A stretch of 64,000 nucleotides of DNA from CAZMXP01 sp964570285 (lineage in GTDB: Bacteria > Planctomycetota > PLA2), in contig CAZMXP010000011.1 in assembly GCA_964570285.1 (NCBI GenBank), forward strand, positions 29,197-93,196, written 5' to 3'. A model generated the notes under the pieces. It was not told the origin of the DNA, made no database searches, and was given only the letters and a program-made list of their open reading frames with translations. Both the position numbers and the translations under genes were made by a program. Positions 30,833 through 38,913 of this stretch are shown here, one piece after another (position 1 is the first letter of the stretch; every line of letters begins with the position of its first letter).

Positions 30833-32581
30833 GTGCGCGCGCTGCTCCTCCTGCTCGTCGCCGCCGGTTTCCCGGCGCGGCCGTCCCCCGAGCCCCCCGG
30901 ACATCGCAGCGTGCTGCTCGTGACGATCGATGCCCTTCGCGCCGACGCGGCGGGCGCGGGGAAGGGCACGCCCGGCATCGAGGCCTTCCTGCGGGAGGCG
31001 ACGCACTTCCGCACGGCGCGCACGCCGGTGCCGCAGACGGTGCCGGCCCACACGACGATGATGACGGGGCTCGACCCGCTCGTGCACGGCGTCGTCGGCA
31101 ACTTCTGCCCGCCTCTCGGGGCCGATCGCGGGTTCCCGCTGCTCGCCGAGGAGTTCCGCGGTGCCGGGCATGCGACGGCCGCGTTCCTGTCGAGCGCGCT
31201 GCTCGGTCGCGCGAGCGGCCTCGACCGCGGGTTCGAGCGCTTCGAGTGCCCCGAGATCGGGACGTGGCCGTGCGGCAGCGACATGCCCGCGGCGGAGCGG
31301 GTGCGGGGGTCGCTCGACTGGCTCGGCGGGCTCGCGCCCGGACGGCTCTACTTCCTGTGGGTGCATCTGCGGCTGCCCGGCGCCGGGGCGGACCGCGAAC
31401 GCTACGCCGCGGAGGTGCGGCGCGCGGATGGGGCGTTCGCGCGGCTGCTTCAGGCGGTCGGCGGCGAGGCGGTCGTGCTGCTCGCGTCGGCCCACGGGGA
31501 GGGGCTCGGGGAGCACGGCGAGGCGACCCACGGCAACCTCTGCTACTCGACGACGATGGATGTCTTCCTCGCCGCGCGGGCGCCCGGCCTCGCGCGGGGC
31601 GCCGCCGACGGGACGCTGCACACGCTGCACGGCGTGGCGCCGAGCCTGCGCACGTGGGCGGGCCTCGCGGAGGGGGGGCTCGCGCCGCTCGCCGCGCCGG
31701 GCGGCGGCATCGCCACCGGCGCGTCGCTGCGCGCCCACCGCGTGCACGGCTGGGGGCAGGCGCTGGTGGCCTTCGACGGCCGCTGGGCGCTCGTCGAGAG
31801 CGGCCCTTCGGTGCAACTCTTCGACCGCGCGGGCGACCCCGGCGAGACGCGCCCGCTCGACCCGCGCGCGCATGCCGCCTTCGGCCGGCTCGACGGCGCG
31901 CTCGCCGCCTATCGCGCGTTTGGCCGCCGGGCGGGGGACGGCCGGCGCGCGTACGAGGACCGCCCGTCGCCCTACATCGCCGCGCGCCGTCCGGTGACGG
32001 AACTGCTCGACCGCGCGCAGAACGCGAGGCTGCGCGACCCGGCGACGGGCTTCGCCTTCCTCGACGCGCTCGCCGCCGCGAGGGTGCAACTGCGCGCGGG
32101 GGTCGCCGAGCGCCGCGTGGAGCCGATCCGGGCCGCGATCGGGCAGCTCGAGCGCCTCGCCGCCACCGAACCGGTGAGCCCCGCGCCGTGGGAGCTGCTC
32201 GCGCAGGCCTGGTCCGCCATCGGCGAGATCGACGGCGCCGCCGTCGCGCACGCGCGCGCCGCCCGTGCCGCCGAGGAGGCGATCGCCCGCGGCTTCTCCG
32301 TGGCGCCCGTGCTCGACCTGCTGCTCTCGGGCGCGCTCGGGTCGAAGGACGTCGAGGCGTGCCGCAGGGCGCTCGACGTCGCGCTCGCGACGCCGATCGT
32401 GCCCGACCTCCACTGCGCCGAGGTGATGACCGAGGTCGCGCTGCTGCTCGACGCGCGCCCGGAGGGGCTCTCGCTGCTGAGCCGCGCCCGCGACGCGCTG
32501 CGCAGCCCGTCCGACGGCGCGCGCCTCGCCGACCTCGAGGCGCGGCTGCGCGGGCCCGCAGCGCCGCCGTCCGGCGGATAG
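30833..32581 (+). CDS. Sulfatase-like paralogue with lost metal ligand (probable pseudoenzyme), copy C
   Basis: 582 residues from GTG 30833 with signal peptide LLLLLVAAGFPARP. It aligns by eye with copies A and B from VLLVTIDALRADA to the helical C-terminus (MTEVALLLDARPEG). But where A and B have the Asp-His pair (DHGEGLG), this has LASAHGEGLGEHGEATHG: Ala220 replaces the metal Asp. The DCHAPY loop is also replaced by LRLPGAG. Thr69 (QTVPAHTTMMTGL) and the first Asp33 remain. Loss of two site elements suggests no hydrolase activity. It stands on the opposite strand from A and B. The stop codon is made by the inverted repeat that begins at 32580. Confidence 0.78.
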   Translation: MRALLLLLVAAGFPARPSPEPPGHRSVLLVTIDALRADAAGAGKGTPGIEAFLREATHFRTARTPVPQTVPAHTTMMTGLDPLVHGVVGNFCPPLGADRGFPLLAEEFRGAGHATAAFLSSALLGRASGLDRGFERFECPEIGTWPCGSDMPAAERVRGSLDWLGGLAPGRLYFLWVHLRLPGAGADRERYAAEVRRADGAFARLLQAVGGEAVVLLASAHGEGLGEHGEATHGNLCYSTTMDVFLAARAPGLARGAADGTLHTLHGVAPSLRTWAGLAEGGLAPLAAPGGGIATGASLRAHRVHGWGQALVAFDGRWALVESGPSVQLFDRAGDPGETRPLDPRAHAAFGRLDGALAAYRAFGRRAGDGRRAYEDRPSPYIAARRPVTELLDRAQNARLRDPATGFAFLDALAAARVQLRAGVAERRVEPIRAAIGQLERLAATEPVSPAPWELLAQAWSAIGEIDGAAVAHARAARAAEEAIARGFSVAPVLDLLLSGALGSKDVEACRRALDVALATPIVPDLHCAEVMTEVALLLDARPEGLSLLSRARDALRSPSDGARLADLEARLRGPAAPPSGG

Positions 32582-32644
32582 GAGCCTGTCCGGGTGATGG
32601 CTTTGAGCCACGCTTCTGGGCCAACCGGACCCGGACAGGCTCCT
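32580..32644. repeat. 16-bp perfect inverted repeat, 33-base loop
   Basis: AGGAGCCTGTCCGGGT (32580-32595) and its exact complement (32629-32644). The first two bases complete the TAG stop of the upstream gene, so the element abuts the coding end precisely. It may act as a terminator or be a small mobile palindrome. G5-TCCC-G6 follows at 32645-32659. Confidence 0.75.
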
Positions 32645-32672
32645 GGGGGTCCCGGGGGGTGACCGTGAACTG

Positions 32673-32701
32673 TTGAGATTCCTAAGGTACAACCTTAGAA
32701 T
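32673..32701 (+). promoter_or_regulatory. Promoter with an overlapping palindromic operator
   Basis: TTGAGA (32673-32678), 17-base spacer, TAGAAT (32696-32701), then eight bases to ATG 32710. CTAAGGT-ACA-ACCTTAG (32682-32698) is a perfect 7-3-7 palindrome lying across spacer and -10. This is the classic place for a repressor, and the stretch is much AT-richer than its surroundings. Confidence 0.65.
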
Positions 32702-32709
32702 ACTCACAC

Positions 32710-33888
32710 ATGAGATACGTCGAGCGGGCTCTCGCCGGGGCGATCCTCCGGGCTGCCCGGCACTTCCCCGCGCTCCTCCTGACCGGCCCGCGACGGTCGG
32801 GCAAGACCACGCTGCTCCGGCGCCTCTTCCCGAAGGCCTCCTACGCCCTGCTCGAGGACCCCGATACGCTCGCGCGCGTGCGCACCGACCCCCGCGCCTT
32901 CCTCGCCGACCTGCGCCCGCCGGCGATCCTCGACGAGATCCAGGCGGCCCCCGAGATTCTCGACTACCTGCGCACGCGGATCGACGGTTCGCCGCAACGG
33001 AAGGGCCAGTGGCTGCTGACGGGTTCGCAGGAGTCCGCCCTCATGCGCGGCGTCACCGAGTCGATGGCCGGCCGGGCGGCCGTCCTGCAACTCCTGCCGC
33101 TGTCGCTGCGCGAGTCCCGCAAGGTCACGCTGCTGCGCGGCGGCTTCCCCGAGGTGGTGGCGGCGCCCGCGGGCGCGGGGCTCTGGTTCGGCTCCTACGT
33201 GCAGACCTACCTCGAGCGCGACGTGCGCGCGGTGAGCGTGGTCAAGGACCTCCCGACGTTCCGCCGCTTCCTGTCGCTGCTCGCGAGCCGCTGCGGGACG
33301 CTGCTCAACCGGACGGATCTCGCGGCGCCGCTCGGCGTGTCGGTCCCGACGGTCACGCATTGGCTCGGGATCCTCGAGATCACCGCGCAGATCCTGCTCA
33401 TCCCCCCCTTCTACGAGAGTTTCGGCAAGCGGCTCGTCAAGTCGCCGAAACTCTACTTCGCGGACCCGGGCCTCGCCGCGCACCTGCTCGGGATCGAGAC
33501 GCGCGCGGCGATGGTGCGGTCGCCGTTCCGGGACCCGCTCTTCGAGGGGTTCGTCGCATCGGAGATCGCGAAGGCGCAGATCAACGCGGGCAAGAGGCGC
33601 GAGATCTACTACTTCCGCGACCAGCAGGGGCTGGAGGTCGATTTCGTGGTTCCCCAGGGCGGGCGGAACCTGCTGCTGATCGAGGCGAAGGCTTCGGAGA
33701 CCGTGCACCCCGGAATGGCCGAGCCCCTCGTGCGCCTCGCGAAGGCGGTGCGCGCATCCAGCGTCAGGAGCCTGCTCGTCCACGGAGGCAAGGTGCCCGA
33801 CACCGCCGGCAGCGCGCTGCGCCCCGGCGTGCAGGCGGTGTCGATCTACGCCGACCCGACCGGGCGCGGCGTCCCGCGCTGGCCATGA
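32710..33888 (+). CDS. AAA-family ATPase with C-terminal DUF4143/PDDEXK-like domain
   Basis: 392 residues. Walker A GPRRSGKTT (26-34), Walker B-like PAILDEIQAAPEI, sensor LLTGSQES (Gln-Glu-Ser), then a winged-helix section (LLNRTDLAAPLGVSVPTVTHWLGILE). The C-terminal region has LYFADPGLAAHLLG, REIYYFRDQQGLEVDFVV and LLLIEAKASE. The E-x-D and E-x-K pattern is nuclease-like (PDDEXK) and is shared across DUF4143 ATPases. These are common accessory genes of uncertain role. The palindromic operator upstream suggests autoregulation. Confidence 0.88.
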   Translation: MRYVERALAGAILRAARHFPALLLTGPRRSGKTTLLRRLFPKASYALLEDPDTLARVRTDPRAFLADLRPPAILDEIQAAPEILDYLRTRIDGSPQRKGQWLLTGSQESALMRGVTESMAGRAAVLQLLPLSLRESRKVTLLRGGFPEVVAAPAGAGLWFGSYVQTYLERDVRAVSVVKDLPTFRRFLSLLASRCGTLLNRTDLAAPLGVSVPTVTHWLGILEITAQILLIPPFYESFGKRLVKSPKLYFADPGLAAHLLGIETRAAMVRSPFRDPLFEGFVASEIAKAQINAGKRREIYYFRDQQGLEVDFVVPQGGRNLLLIEAKASETVHPGMAEPLVRLAKAVRASSVRSLLVHGGKVPDTAGSALRPGVQAVSIYADPTGRGVPRWP

Positions 33889-33917
33889 GTACGAGTCGCG
33901 ACTTCGATGCGCCCTGA

Positions 33918-34184
33918 GCAAGGGCGAGGACGGGGGGGCGCGGGGGGGCGCCTCGACCGGATGATCGCACGCGGGTACCGAAGCGTGAGCTCTTCGATCT
34001 GCTGGCCCGCCACGGCTGGATCGGGACCGCGCTCGCTGCCGCGCTCAAGAACATGGCCGGTTTCCGGAACCTCGTGATCCACGGCTACGCGGACATCGAT
34101 CCGGCCGGCGTCGAGAATGTCGTCCGCGGCCACCTCGACGACCTGCTGGCGTTCGCGCGCGCCATCCGAGCGCGGATTCCGTAG
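33918..34184 (+). pseudogene. 5'-truncated HepT (DUF86) toxin remnant
   Basis: The frame opens after TGA 33915 without a start codon and reads VPKRELFDLLARHGWIGTAL, KNMAGFRNLVIHGYADIDP and HLDDLLAFARAIRARIP to the stop at 34182. That is the C-terminal half of HepT with its MAGFRN-x4-HGY ribonuclease-type motif (R-x4-6-H). The N-terminal half is missing. The break lies at a paired G-tract (33932-33948). No intact MntA partner is attached. Confidence 0.7.
33932..33948 (+). repeat. Paired G-tract (G7-CGC-G7)
   Basis: At the junction between the ATPase 3' side and the truncated HepT. Confidence 0.75.
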
Positions 34185-34194
34185 CGGACCCCGC

Positions 34195-35211
34195 TCAGTC
34201 GGTCCGCAGGCAGCGCAACTCCTCGACGATCGAGCCGGCGCCGACGGTGACCGCGGTGCCCTCGTCGAGCCCGTAGTCGTCCACCTTGTGACGCCACCTG
34301 ACCGCGCCGCCGGTGAGCCCGACGACGAAGCCCCTGCCGTCGTGGTGGTCGTCGCTGTCATCGCAGAGGAGCACCTTCGGCGGCAGCGAGCGCCGCTCGG
34401 CCGCGCAGGCCGGGTCGAGCTGGTCCCTGCCCGCGTAGGAGGTCAGATGGCCGCGCCCGCCGGGCTTCGAGAGGTCGAGGTCGTGGTAGGCGGCGGCGCC
34501 GCCAGCCTTCGCGAGGCTCTCCCTCTCATCGCCGGGGCAGAAGAGCAGTTCCAGGCTGTCCTCGCCGACCAGATCCCCCTTCGTCACGAGGTAGAGCAGC
34601 AGATCGGGGCCGCGATAGGCGGGGTAGGTCGCTCCGGCGCTCACCTCGAGAAGTCCGACGAGTTGTTTGACGTTGTTCATGCAGTCCGTCTTCATTGGGC
34701 TCTCGTGGCCTAACAACGGAACCAGCGTGACGACGACGCCCGCGGCGACGATCAGCAGGACGATGAGCATGATCCCCTCGATCGTGCTCAGCCCGCGCTC
34801 GGCCGAGTGACTCCCTGATGTGCCCGGCGAGGTCGCGTCGAGCAGTTCGACCCCCTCGCGGGCGGCGAGGCGCGGAATCGCCTCCCCGCGCTCGCACGCC
34901 TCCGCCCACTCGCTTTGCGTGTAGGGGTGCAGGTCGAGTGGGAGCGGGCTGTCGCGGAACAGGTCGAGCAGCGGCGGGATCCGATCCATGCGCCGCGGGG
35001 CGCCCTCGCGCAAGACGACGACGAGGTCCGCGTCGCTCTTGGGCGTCGCCCGTCCGCGCGCGAGGCTGCCGAACAGGATCACGCGCAGGATGGAGTCTTC
35101 GCGCCGCGCGGCGTCGCGCACGACGGCACGCAGGCGTTCGATCGTCTCGTCATTCCGCAGGTAGGTGGCGCCGGCAGAACTCGATGACGCTTGTCGCGAG
35201 TTGGATCGCAT
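34195..35211 (-). CDS. In-frame fusion of an MNT nucleotidyltransferase and a pilin-like protein
   Basis: 338 residues. Residues ~22-125 are a minimal nucleotidyltransferase: VILFGSLARG (48-53), SDADLVVVL with Asp60 and Asp62. From ~137 the sequence becomes a pilin-like protein, AERGLSTIEGIMLIVLLIVAAG, then a globular domain nearly identical to the neighbouring gene at 35490-36140 (CMNNVKQLVGLLEVSAG, SLPPKVLLCDDSDDHHDGRG, GSIVEELRCLRTD). A pilin leader must be N-terminal to be processed, so the fusion is unlikely to make a working pilin. The start is uncertain, since the likely HEPN stop (35152) lies inside this frame. Confidence 0.65.
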   Translation of the reverse strand: MRSNSRQASSSSAGATYLRNDETIERLRAVVRDAARREDSILRVILFGSLARGRATPKSDADLVVVLREGAPRRMDRIPPLLDLFRDSPLPLDLHPYTQSEWAEACERGEAIPRLAAREGVELLDATSPGTSGSHSAERGLSTIEGIMLIVLLIVAAGVVVTLVPLLGHESPMKTDCMNNVKQLVGLLEVSAGATYPAYRGPDLLLYLVTKGDLVGEDSLELLFCPGDERESLAKAGGAAAYHDLDLSKPGGRGHLTSYAGRDQLDPACAAERRSLPPKVLLCDDSDDHHDGRGFVVGLTGGAVRWRHKVDDYGLDEGTAVTVGAGSIVEELRCLRTD

Positions 35212-35451
35212 GGCTCGCGTCCTTTGCAGCGCGGCTCAACGCCGTAACCAGCGCGGCGATGGCAGTAGGCCGCGCTGCCTAGAGACCGAGGGGTGACGCT
35301 CCCGGATGATACGGTAATCGACTGCCTTGTCCGCCGCCTGCTGGGAGGCGAAGCACGCCCAGTCGTGGTTCCCGGCGGCGCGGGAGTTGCGCGCGTGACC
35401 CAAGTCGCGCTCGGCCTGCGCAAACCAGTCGAGCGCGCGGGTTCCCATCAT
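35150..35451 (-). pseudogene. Frameshifted and shortened HEPN protein
   Basis: From ATG 35451/35448: RALDWFAQAERDLGHARNSR, HDWACFASQQAADKAV, a clear HEPN N-terminal half. That frame degenerates after ~55 residues. The expected C-terminal helix (SRAAKDASHAIQLATSVIEFCRRHLPAE) is in another frame and ends with TGA 35152-35150. About 35 residues seem to be deleted. TATACT (35461-35456) gives a leaderless promoter. With the MNT domain behind it this was a HEPN/MNT toxin-antitoxin pair, now broken. Confidence 0.65.
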
Positions 35452-35489
35452 CACGAGTATAGCCGGGGGCGATGCCCGCCGCCGGGCTG

Positions 35490-36140
35490 TCAATCCGTCC
35501 GCAGGCAGCGCAACTCCTCGACGATCGAGCCCTCCCCGACGGTGACCCGAGTGCCCTCCTTGAGCCCGTAGTCATCCACCGTCTGACGCCACTTGACCGC
35601 GCCGCCGGTGAGCCCGACGACGAAGCCCTTGCCGAAGTGGTGGTCGTCGCTGTCGTCGCAGATCAGCACCTTCGGCGGCAGCGAGCGCCGCTCGGCCGCG
35701 CAGGCAGGGTCGAGTTGGTCCCGCCCCGCGTACGAGGTCAGGTGGCCGTACGCTCCGGCCTTCGACAGGTCGAGATCTGTGTACGCGGCGAGGCCGCCCG
35801 CCTTGTGGAGGTCTTCGTTGCGGTCGCCGGGGCAGAAGAGCAGCTTCAAGCTGTCCTCCCCTACGAGTTCCCCCTTCCGGACCAGATAGAGCAGCAGGTT
35901 CGGGCCGCGGTGCGAGGGGTAGGTGGGGCCAGCGCTGACTTCGAGAAGGCCGACGAGTTGCTTGACGTTGTTCATGCAGTCCGTCTTCGGGCTCTCGTAG
36001 CACACGGGCGGAGTCAGCACCACGACAATGCCCGCGGCGACGATCAGCATCAAGATGACGATGATCCCCTCGATCGTGCTCAGCCCGCGCCACCCGTTTT
36101 GACGCAGCGATGACCGAGCAGGGGGTCTGTAGCGTTCCAC
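35490..36140 (-). CDS. Pilin-like protein with class III-type leader (G|LSTIE)
   Basis: 216 residues from GTG 36140: leader MERYRPPARSSLRQNGWRG, cleavage before LSTIEGIIVILMLIVAAGIVVVL, then a soluble domain with one Cys pair region (LLFCPGD), DLDLSKAGAYGHLTSYAGRD, CDDSDDHHFGKG and the end EELRCLRTD. It lacks the usual F at +1 and has S-T-I-E, so it is closer to Flp or archaeal class III leaders than to type IVa. A duplicate of its last ~200 residues is in the 34195-35211 fusion. TAGGAT (36156-36151) lies ten bases upstream, overlapping the start of the divergent gene. Confidence 0.72.
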   Translation of the reverse strand: MERYRPPARSSLRQNGWRGLSTIEGIIVILMLIVAAGIVVVLTPPVCYESPKTDCMNNVKQLVGLLEVSAGPTYPSHRGPNLLLYLVRKGELVGEDSLKLLFCPGDRNEDLHKAGGLAAYTDLDLSKAGAYGHLTSYAGRDQLDPACAAERRSLPPKVLICDDSDDHHFGKGFVVGLTGGAVKWRQTVDDYGLKEGTRVTVGEGSIVEELRCLRTD

Positions 36141-36147
36141 TAGGGAG

Positions 36148-36975
36148 ATGATCCTACCCCAACTGCTGATCCTGCTGCTGCTGGCCGACGTGCCGGTGGA
36201 CGACGTCGCGATCGCGCGGCGCGTCGCGGCGGCGCTCGCCGCGAAGGAGCCCACACGCGCCGACTTCCTCAAGTTGCTGACGCACAAGGAGCCGAACGAG
36301 GATCGCGACATCGGGTTTTCCTGCCGCCGCGTCCGCGTCGAGCTCTATGGCAAGAGCACGACCACGCGCATCACCTTCCTCGTCTTCGGCAACCGCGTCG
36401 GCCCCATCGAGGTGACCTGCCGCGCGATGACCGAGGGGGAGTGGCGCGAGTGGGGCAAGCGCATTTCGGCCGAGTACGAGGCGTACAAGCCCGTGGCCGA
36501 CAAGATCGGCCTCGCGTTCTCCTCCGGCCACAGGGCCGGCCCCGCCGCGTTCGGCAATGCCCGCGCCGCCGTGCTCGGACCGCCTCTCGGCGTCGATCCT
36601 CATCCCGATCTGGAGAAGGACTATCTATGGCTCTGGTCGCCGTTCACCGACACGCCCTACGGGCTCTCCTATGGCGAGGATGGGGGGCCGCCGGGGGGAA
36701 GGATCGCGATCGAGAAGATCCTCGCCCACGAGCAGGGCAAGCCCCTCCTGCTCGATCTGCTCGTCTGCCCCAACCCCGAGAGCCGCGTCTACGCGGCCGA
36801 GGCGCTGCTGCGCCTCGCGGCCAGGGGCCTGAAGCTCTCCGATGGCGAGCGCAAGGCCATCGAATGGATCCGCAAGTCCGCTGTCGAGATCCACGTGACG
36901 CGCGGATGCCTGCAGAGCTTCGAGCCGGCCGCGGAGGCGCTTTCTGAGATGCTCGAGGACGCGGGGGTCAAGTAG
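36148..36975 (+). CDS. Secreted protein of unknown function
   Basis: 275 residues with signal peptide ILPQLLILLLLADVP. Middle region strand-rich around TTRITFLVFGNRVGPIEVTC, then helical (ESRVYAAEALLRLAARGLKL, VEIHVTRGCLQSFEPAAEAL). No family is recognised. Divergent from the pilin-like gene, whose GTG start is only seven bases away, so the two promoters overlap. A G-tract pair at 36682-36698 encodes DGGPPGGR. Confidence 0.6.
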   Translation: MILPQLLILLLLADVPVDDVAIARRVAAALAAKEPTRADFLKLLTHKEPNEDRDIGFSCRRVRVELYGKSTTTRITFLVFGNRVGPIEVTCRAMTEGEWREWGKRISAEYEAYKPVADKIGLAFSSGHRAGPAAFGNARAAVLGPPLGVDPHPDLEKDYLWLWSPFTDTPYGLSYGEDGGPPGGRIAIEKILAHEQGKPLLLDLLVCPNPESRVYAAEALLRLAARGLKLSDGERKAIEWIRKSAVEIHVTRGCLQSFEPAAEALSEMLEDAGVK

Positions 36976-36977
36976 GC

Positions 36978-36983
36978 GACGAT
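36978..36983 (+). promoter_or_regulatory. Possible -10 element (GACGAT)
   Basis: Six bases before ATG 36990. The first base departs from TANNNT, so this is weaker than the others. Confidence 0.4.
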
Positions 36984-36989
36984 GGGGGC

Positions 36990-38900
36990 ATGCGCCTCCT
37001 CCTCGCGCTCCTCCTCCTTCCCCTCTATTGGGGGCTCGCCGACCCCGGGGTGCAGACTTCCCGCGCGGACGCGCGGCTGCTGCCGCTGCCCGCCGAGGAG
37101 GGGGTCTTCCACTTCGTCATCTTCGGCGACCGGACCGGCGGACCGCGCGAAGGCGTGAAGGTGCTCGCGCAGGCGGTCGCGGACACCAACCTGCTCGGGC
37201 CCGACCTCGTGATGACCGTCGGCGACCTCGTGCAGGGGTACAACCCGACGGCGGCGTGGCTGCTGGAGATGGTCGAGTACCGGACGATCATGTCGACGCT
37301 GAAGATGCCTTGGTATCCGGTCGCGGGAAACCATGACATCTACTGGGGGAGTGGCGACGCGCCCGCGGGCCACCACGAGAGCGACTACGAAAGGCACTTC
37401 GGGCCGCTCTGGTACCGCTTCGTCCACAAGAACGCGGCGTTCATCGCGCTCTACAGCGACGAGGGGGACCGCGCGACGAACCGGAAGGGATGGGGCGAGG
37501 GGCTCAACCGGATGAGCGAGGAGCAGCGTTCCTGGCTCGCGGCGACGCTCGCCGAGACGAAGGGGTGCGACCACGTCTTCGTCTTCCTGCACCATCCGCG
37601 CTGGATCGGGACGACCTACCCCGGCAGCAACTGGGATGAGGTGCACGCGCTGCTGCGCGGCGCGGGAAACGTGACCGCGGTCTTCGCGGGCCACATCCAC
37701 CGGCAGCGCTACGAGGGCAGGCGCGACGGGATCGAGTACTTCACGCTCGCCGCCGTCGGGGCCGGCATGCCCTTCGACGCGCCGGGCACCGGCCACCTGC
37801 ACCACGTCGACCTCGTGACCGTGCGGAAGGGGGGCATCACGATCGCGACGATCCCGGTCGGGCAGGTGATCGACCCGCGCACGATGACGCCGGAGCACCT
37901 GGCCGAGGTGGATCGCGTGCGCGCGGCGGTGCCGCAGCAGGGGACTGTCGAGATCGACGCCGCGGGCGCGGCCTCGGGCGTCTGCGTCCTGACGCTCGCC
38001 AACCCCGCGACGGTGCCCGTCGATGCAACAGTTGCATTGGAGGCGGGCGACGACGGCTGGTGGGTGCGGCCCGACCATGCGCACGCGCGGATCGAGCCCG
38101 GCGGGACCTTCGCGTTCCGCTTCGGCTACCGGCGCGAGGCGGGGGGGGCGTTCGAGGCCCCGGAGGTGCGCTGGGAGCTCGAGTTCGCGGGCGCGGCGGG
38201 GCGCGTCCGGCTGCCGGAGTCGCGGCGCACCGCCGCGATGCGTCTCGTCGGCGACCTGCCGCCCATCGACGCGCCGCACGAGAACGCCGCGCTGCTCGAC
38301 GGCGGCAAGCGCCACATCGAGGTCGCGCACGCGCTCTGCGACCTGCCCGACGGGCCGCTCACCGTCGAGGGGTGGTTTTCGCCCGAGGCGCTCGACGGCC
38401 AGCGCGCGCTGCTCGCGAAGACCGAGCAGTCGGAGTACGGCCTCTTCCTGCGGGAGGGGGTCCCGCGCTTCCTCGTCTGGATCGGCGACGCCTATGTCGA
38501 GGCGATCGCGAAGGCGCCGCTTGCGGAGGGGCGCTGGCAGCACGTCGCCGGCGTCCTCGACGGCGCCGAGGTCCGCCTCTACGTGGGCGGGCGCCTCGCC
38601 GCCTCGACCGCGACGCCCGCCGGCACGCGCCGCAGGAACCCGCTTCCGCTGCTGATCGGCGCCGACCCGTCGCCGCGCGGCGTCCCCGGCATGCAGTTCC
38701 GGGGCAGGGTCGACGAGGTGCGCCTCTCGTCGGTCGCGCGCTACTCGGGCGAGGGATTCGCCCCCGCGCGCCGTCTCGAGGCCGACGCGGCGACCGAGCT
38801 GCTGCTCCACCTCGACGGCCTCGTCGGACCCTTCGTTCCCGACGCGTCCGCCCATGGCCGCCACGTGCTCGCCCGCGGGGGCCTGCGGTGCGAAAGGTGA
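36990..38900 (+). CDS. Exported metallophosphoesterase with C-terminal LamG-like domain
   Basis: 636 residues. Signal peptide LLLALLLLPLYWGLA. Calcineurin-like motifs in order: FGDRTGG, VGDLVQG, AGNHDIYWG, FLHHPRW and FAGHIHRQRY, so both metals can be bound. Residues ~300-420 are an Ig-like linker. From ~450 a LamG/concanavalin domain follows (LTVEGWFSPEALDGQ, GRWQHVAGVLDGAEVRLYVGG, GRVDEVRLSSVARY). It probably cleaves phosphoesters on a surface glycan or nucleotide. The stop (TGA 38898-38900) touches the -10 of the next gene. Confidence 0.88.
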   Translation: MRLLLALLLLPLYWGLADPGVQTSRADARLLPLPAEEGVFHFVIFGDRTGGPREGVKVLAQAVADTNLLGPDLVMTVGDLVQGYNPTAAWLLEMVEYRTIMSTLKMPWYPVAGNHDIYWGSGDAPAGHHESDYERHFGPLWYRFVHKNAAFIALYSDEGDRATNRKGWGEGLNRMSEEQRSWLAATLAETKGCDHVFVFLHHPRWIGTTYPGSNWDEVHALLRGAGNVTAVFAGHIHRQRYEGRRDGIEYFTLAAVGAGMPFDAPGTGHLHHVDLVTVRKGGITIATIPVGQVIDPRTMTPEHLAEVDRVRAAVPQQGTVEIDAAGAASGVCVLTLANPATVPVDATVALEAGDDGWWVRPDHAHARIEPGGTFAFRFGYRREAGGAFEAPEVRWELEFAGAAGRVRLPESRRTAAMRLVGDLPPIDAPHENAALLDGGKRHIEVAHALCDLPDGPLTVEGWFSPEALDGQRALLAKTEQSEYGLFLREGVPRFLVWIGDAYVEAIAKAPLAEGRWQHVAGVLDGAEVRLYVGGRLAASTATPAGTRRRNPLPLLIGADPSPRGVPGMQFRGRVDEVRLSSVARYSGEGFAPARRLEADAATELLLHLDGLVGPFVPDASAHGRHVLARGGLRCER

Positions 38901-38906
38901 TAGGCT
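38901..38906 (+). promoter_or_regulatory. -10 element of a predicted leaderless promoter
   Basis: TAGGCT, seven bases before GTG 38914 and directly after the stop of the upstream gene. Confidence 0.55.
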
Positions 38907-38913
38907 GCGGCGC

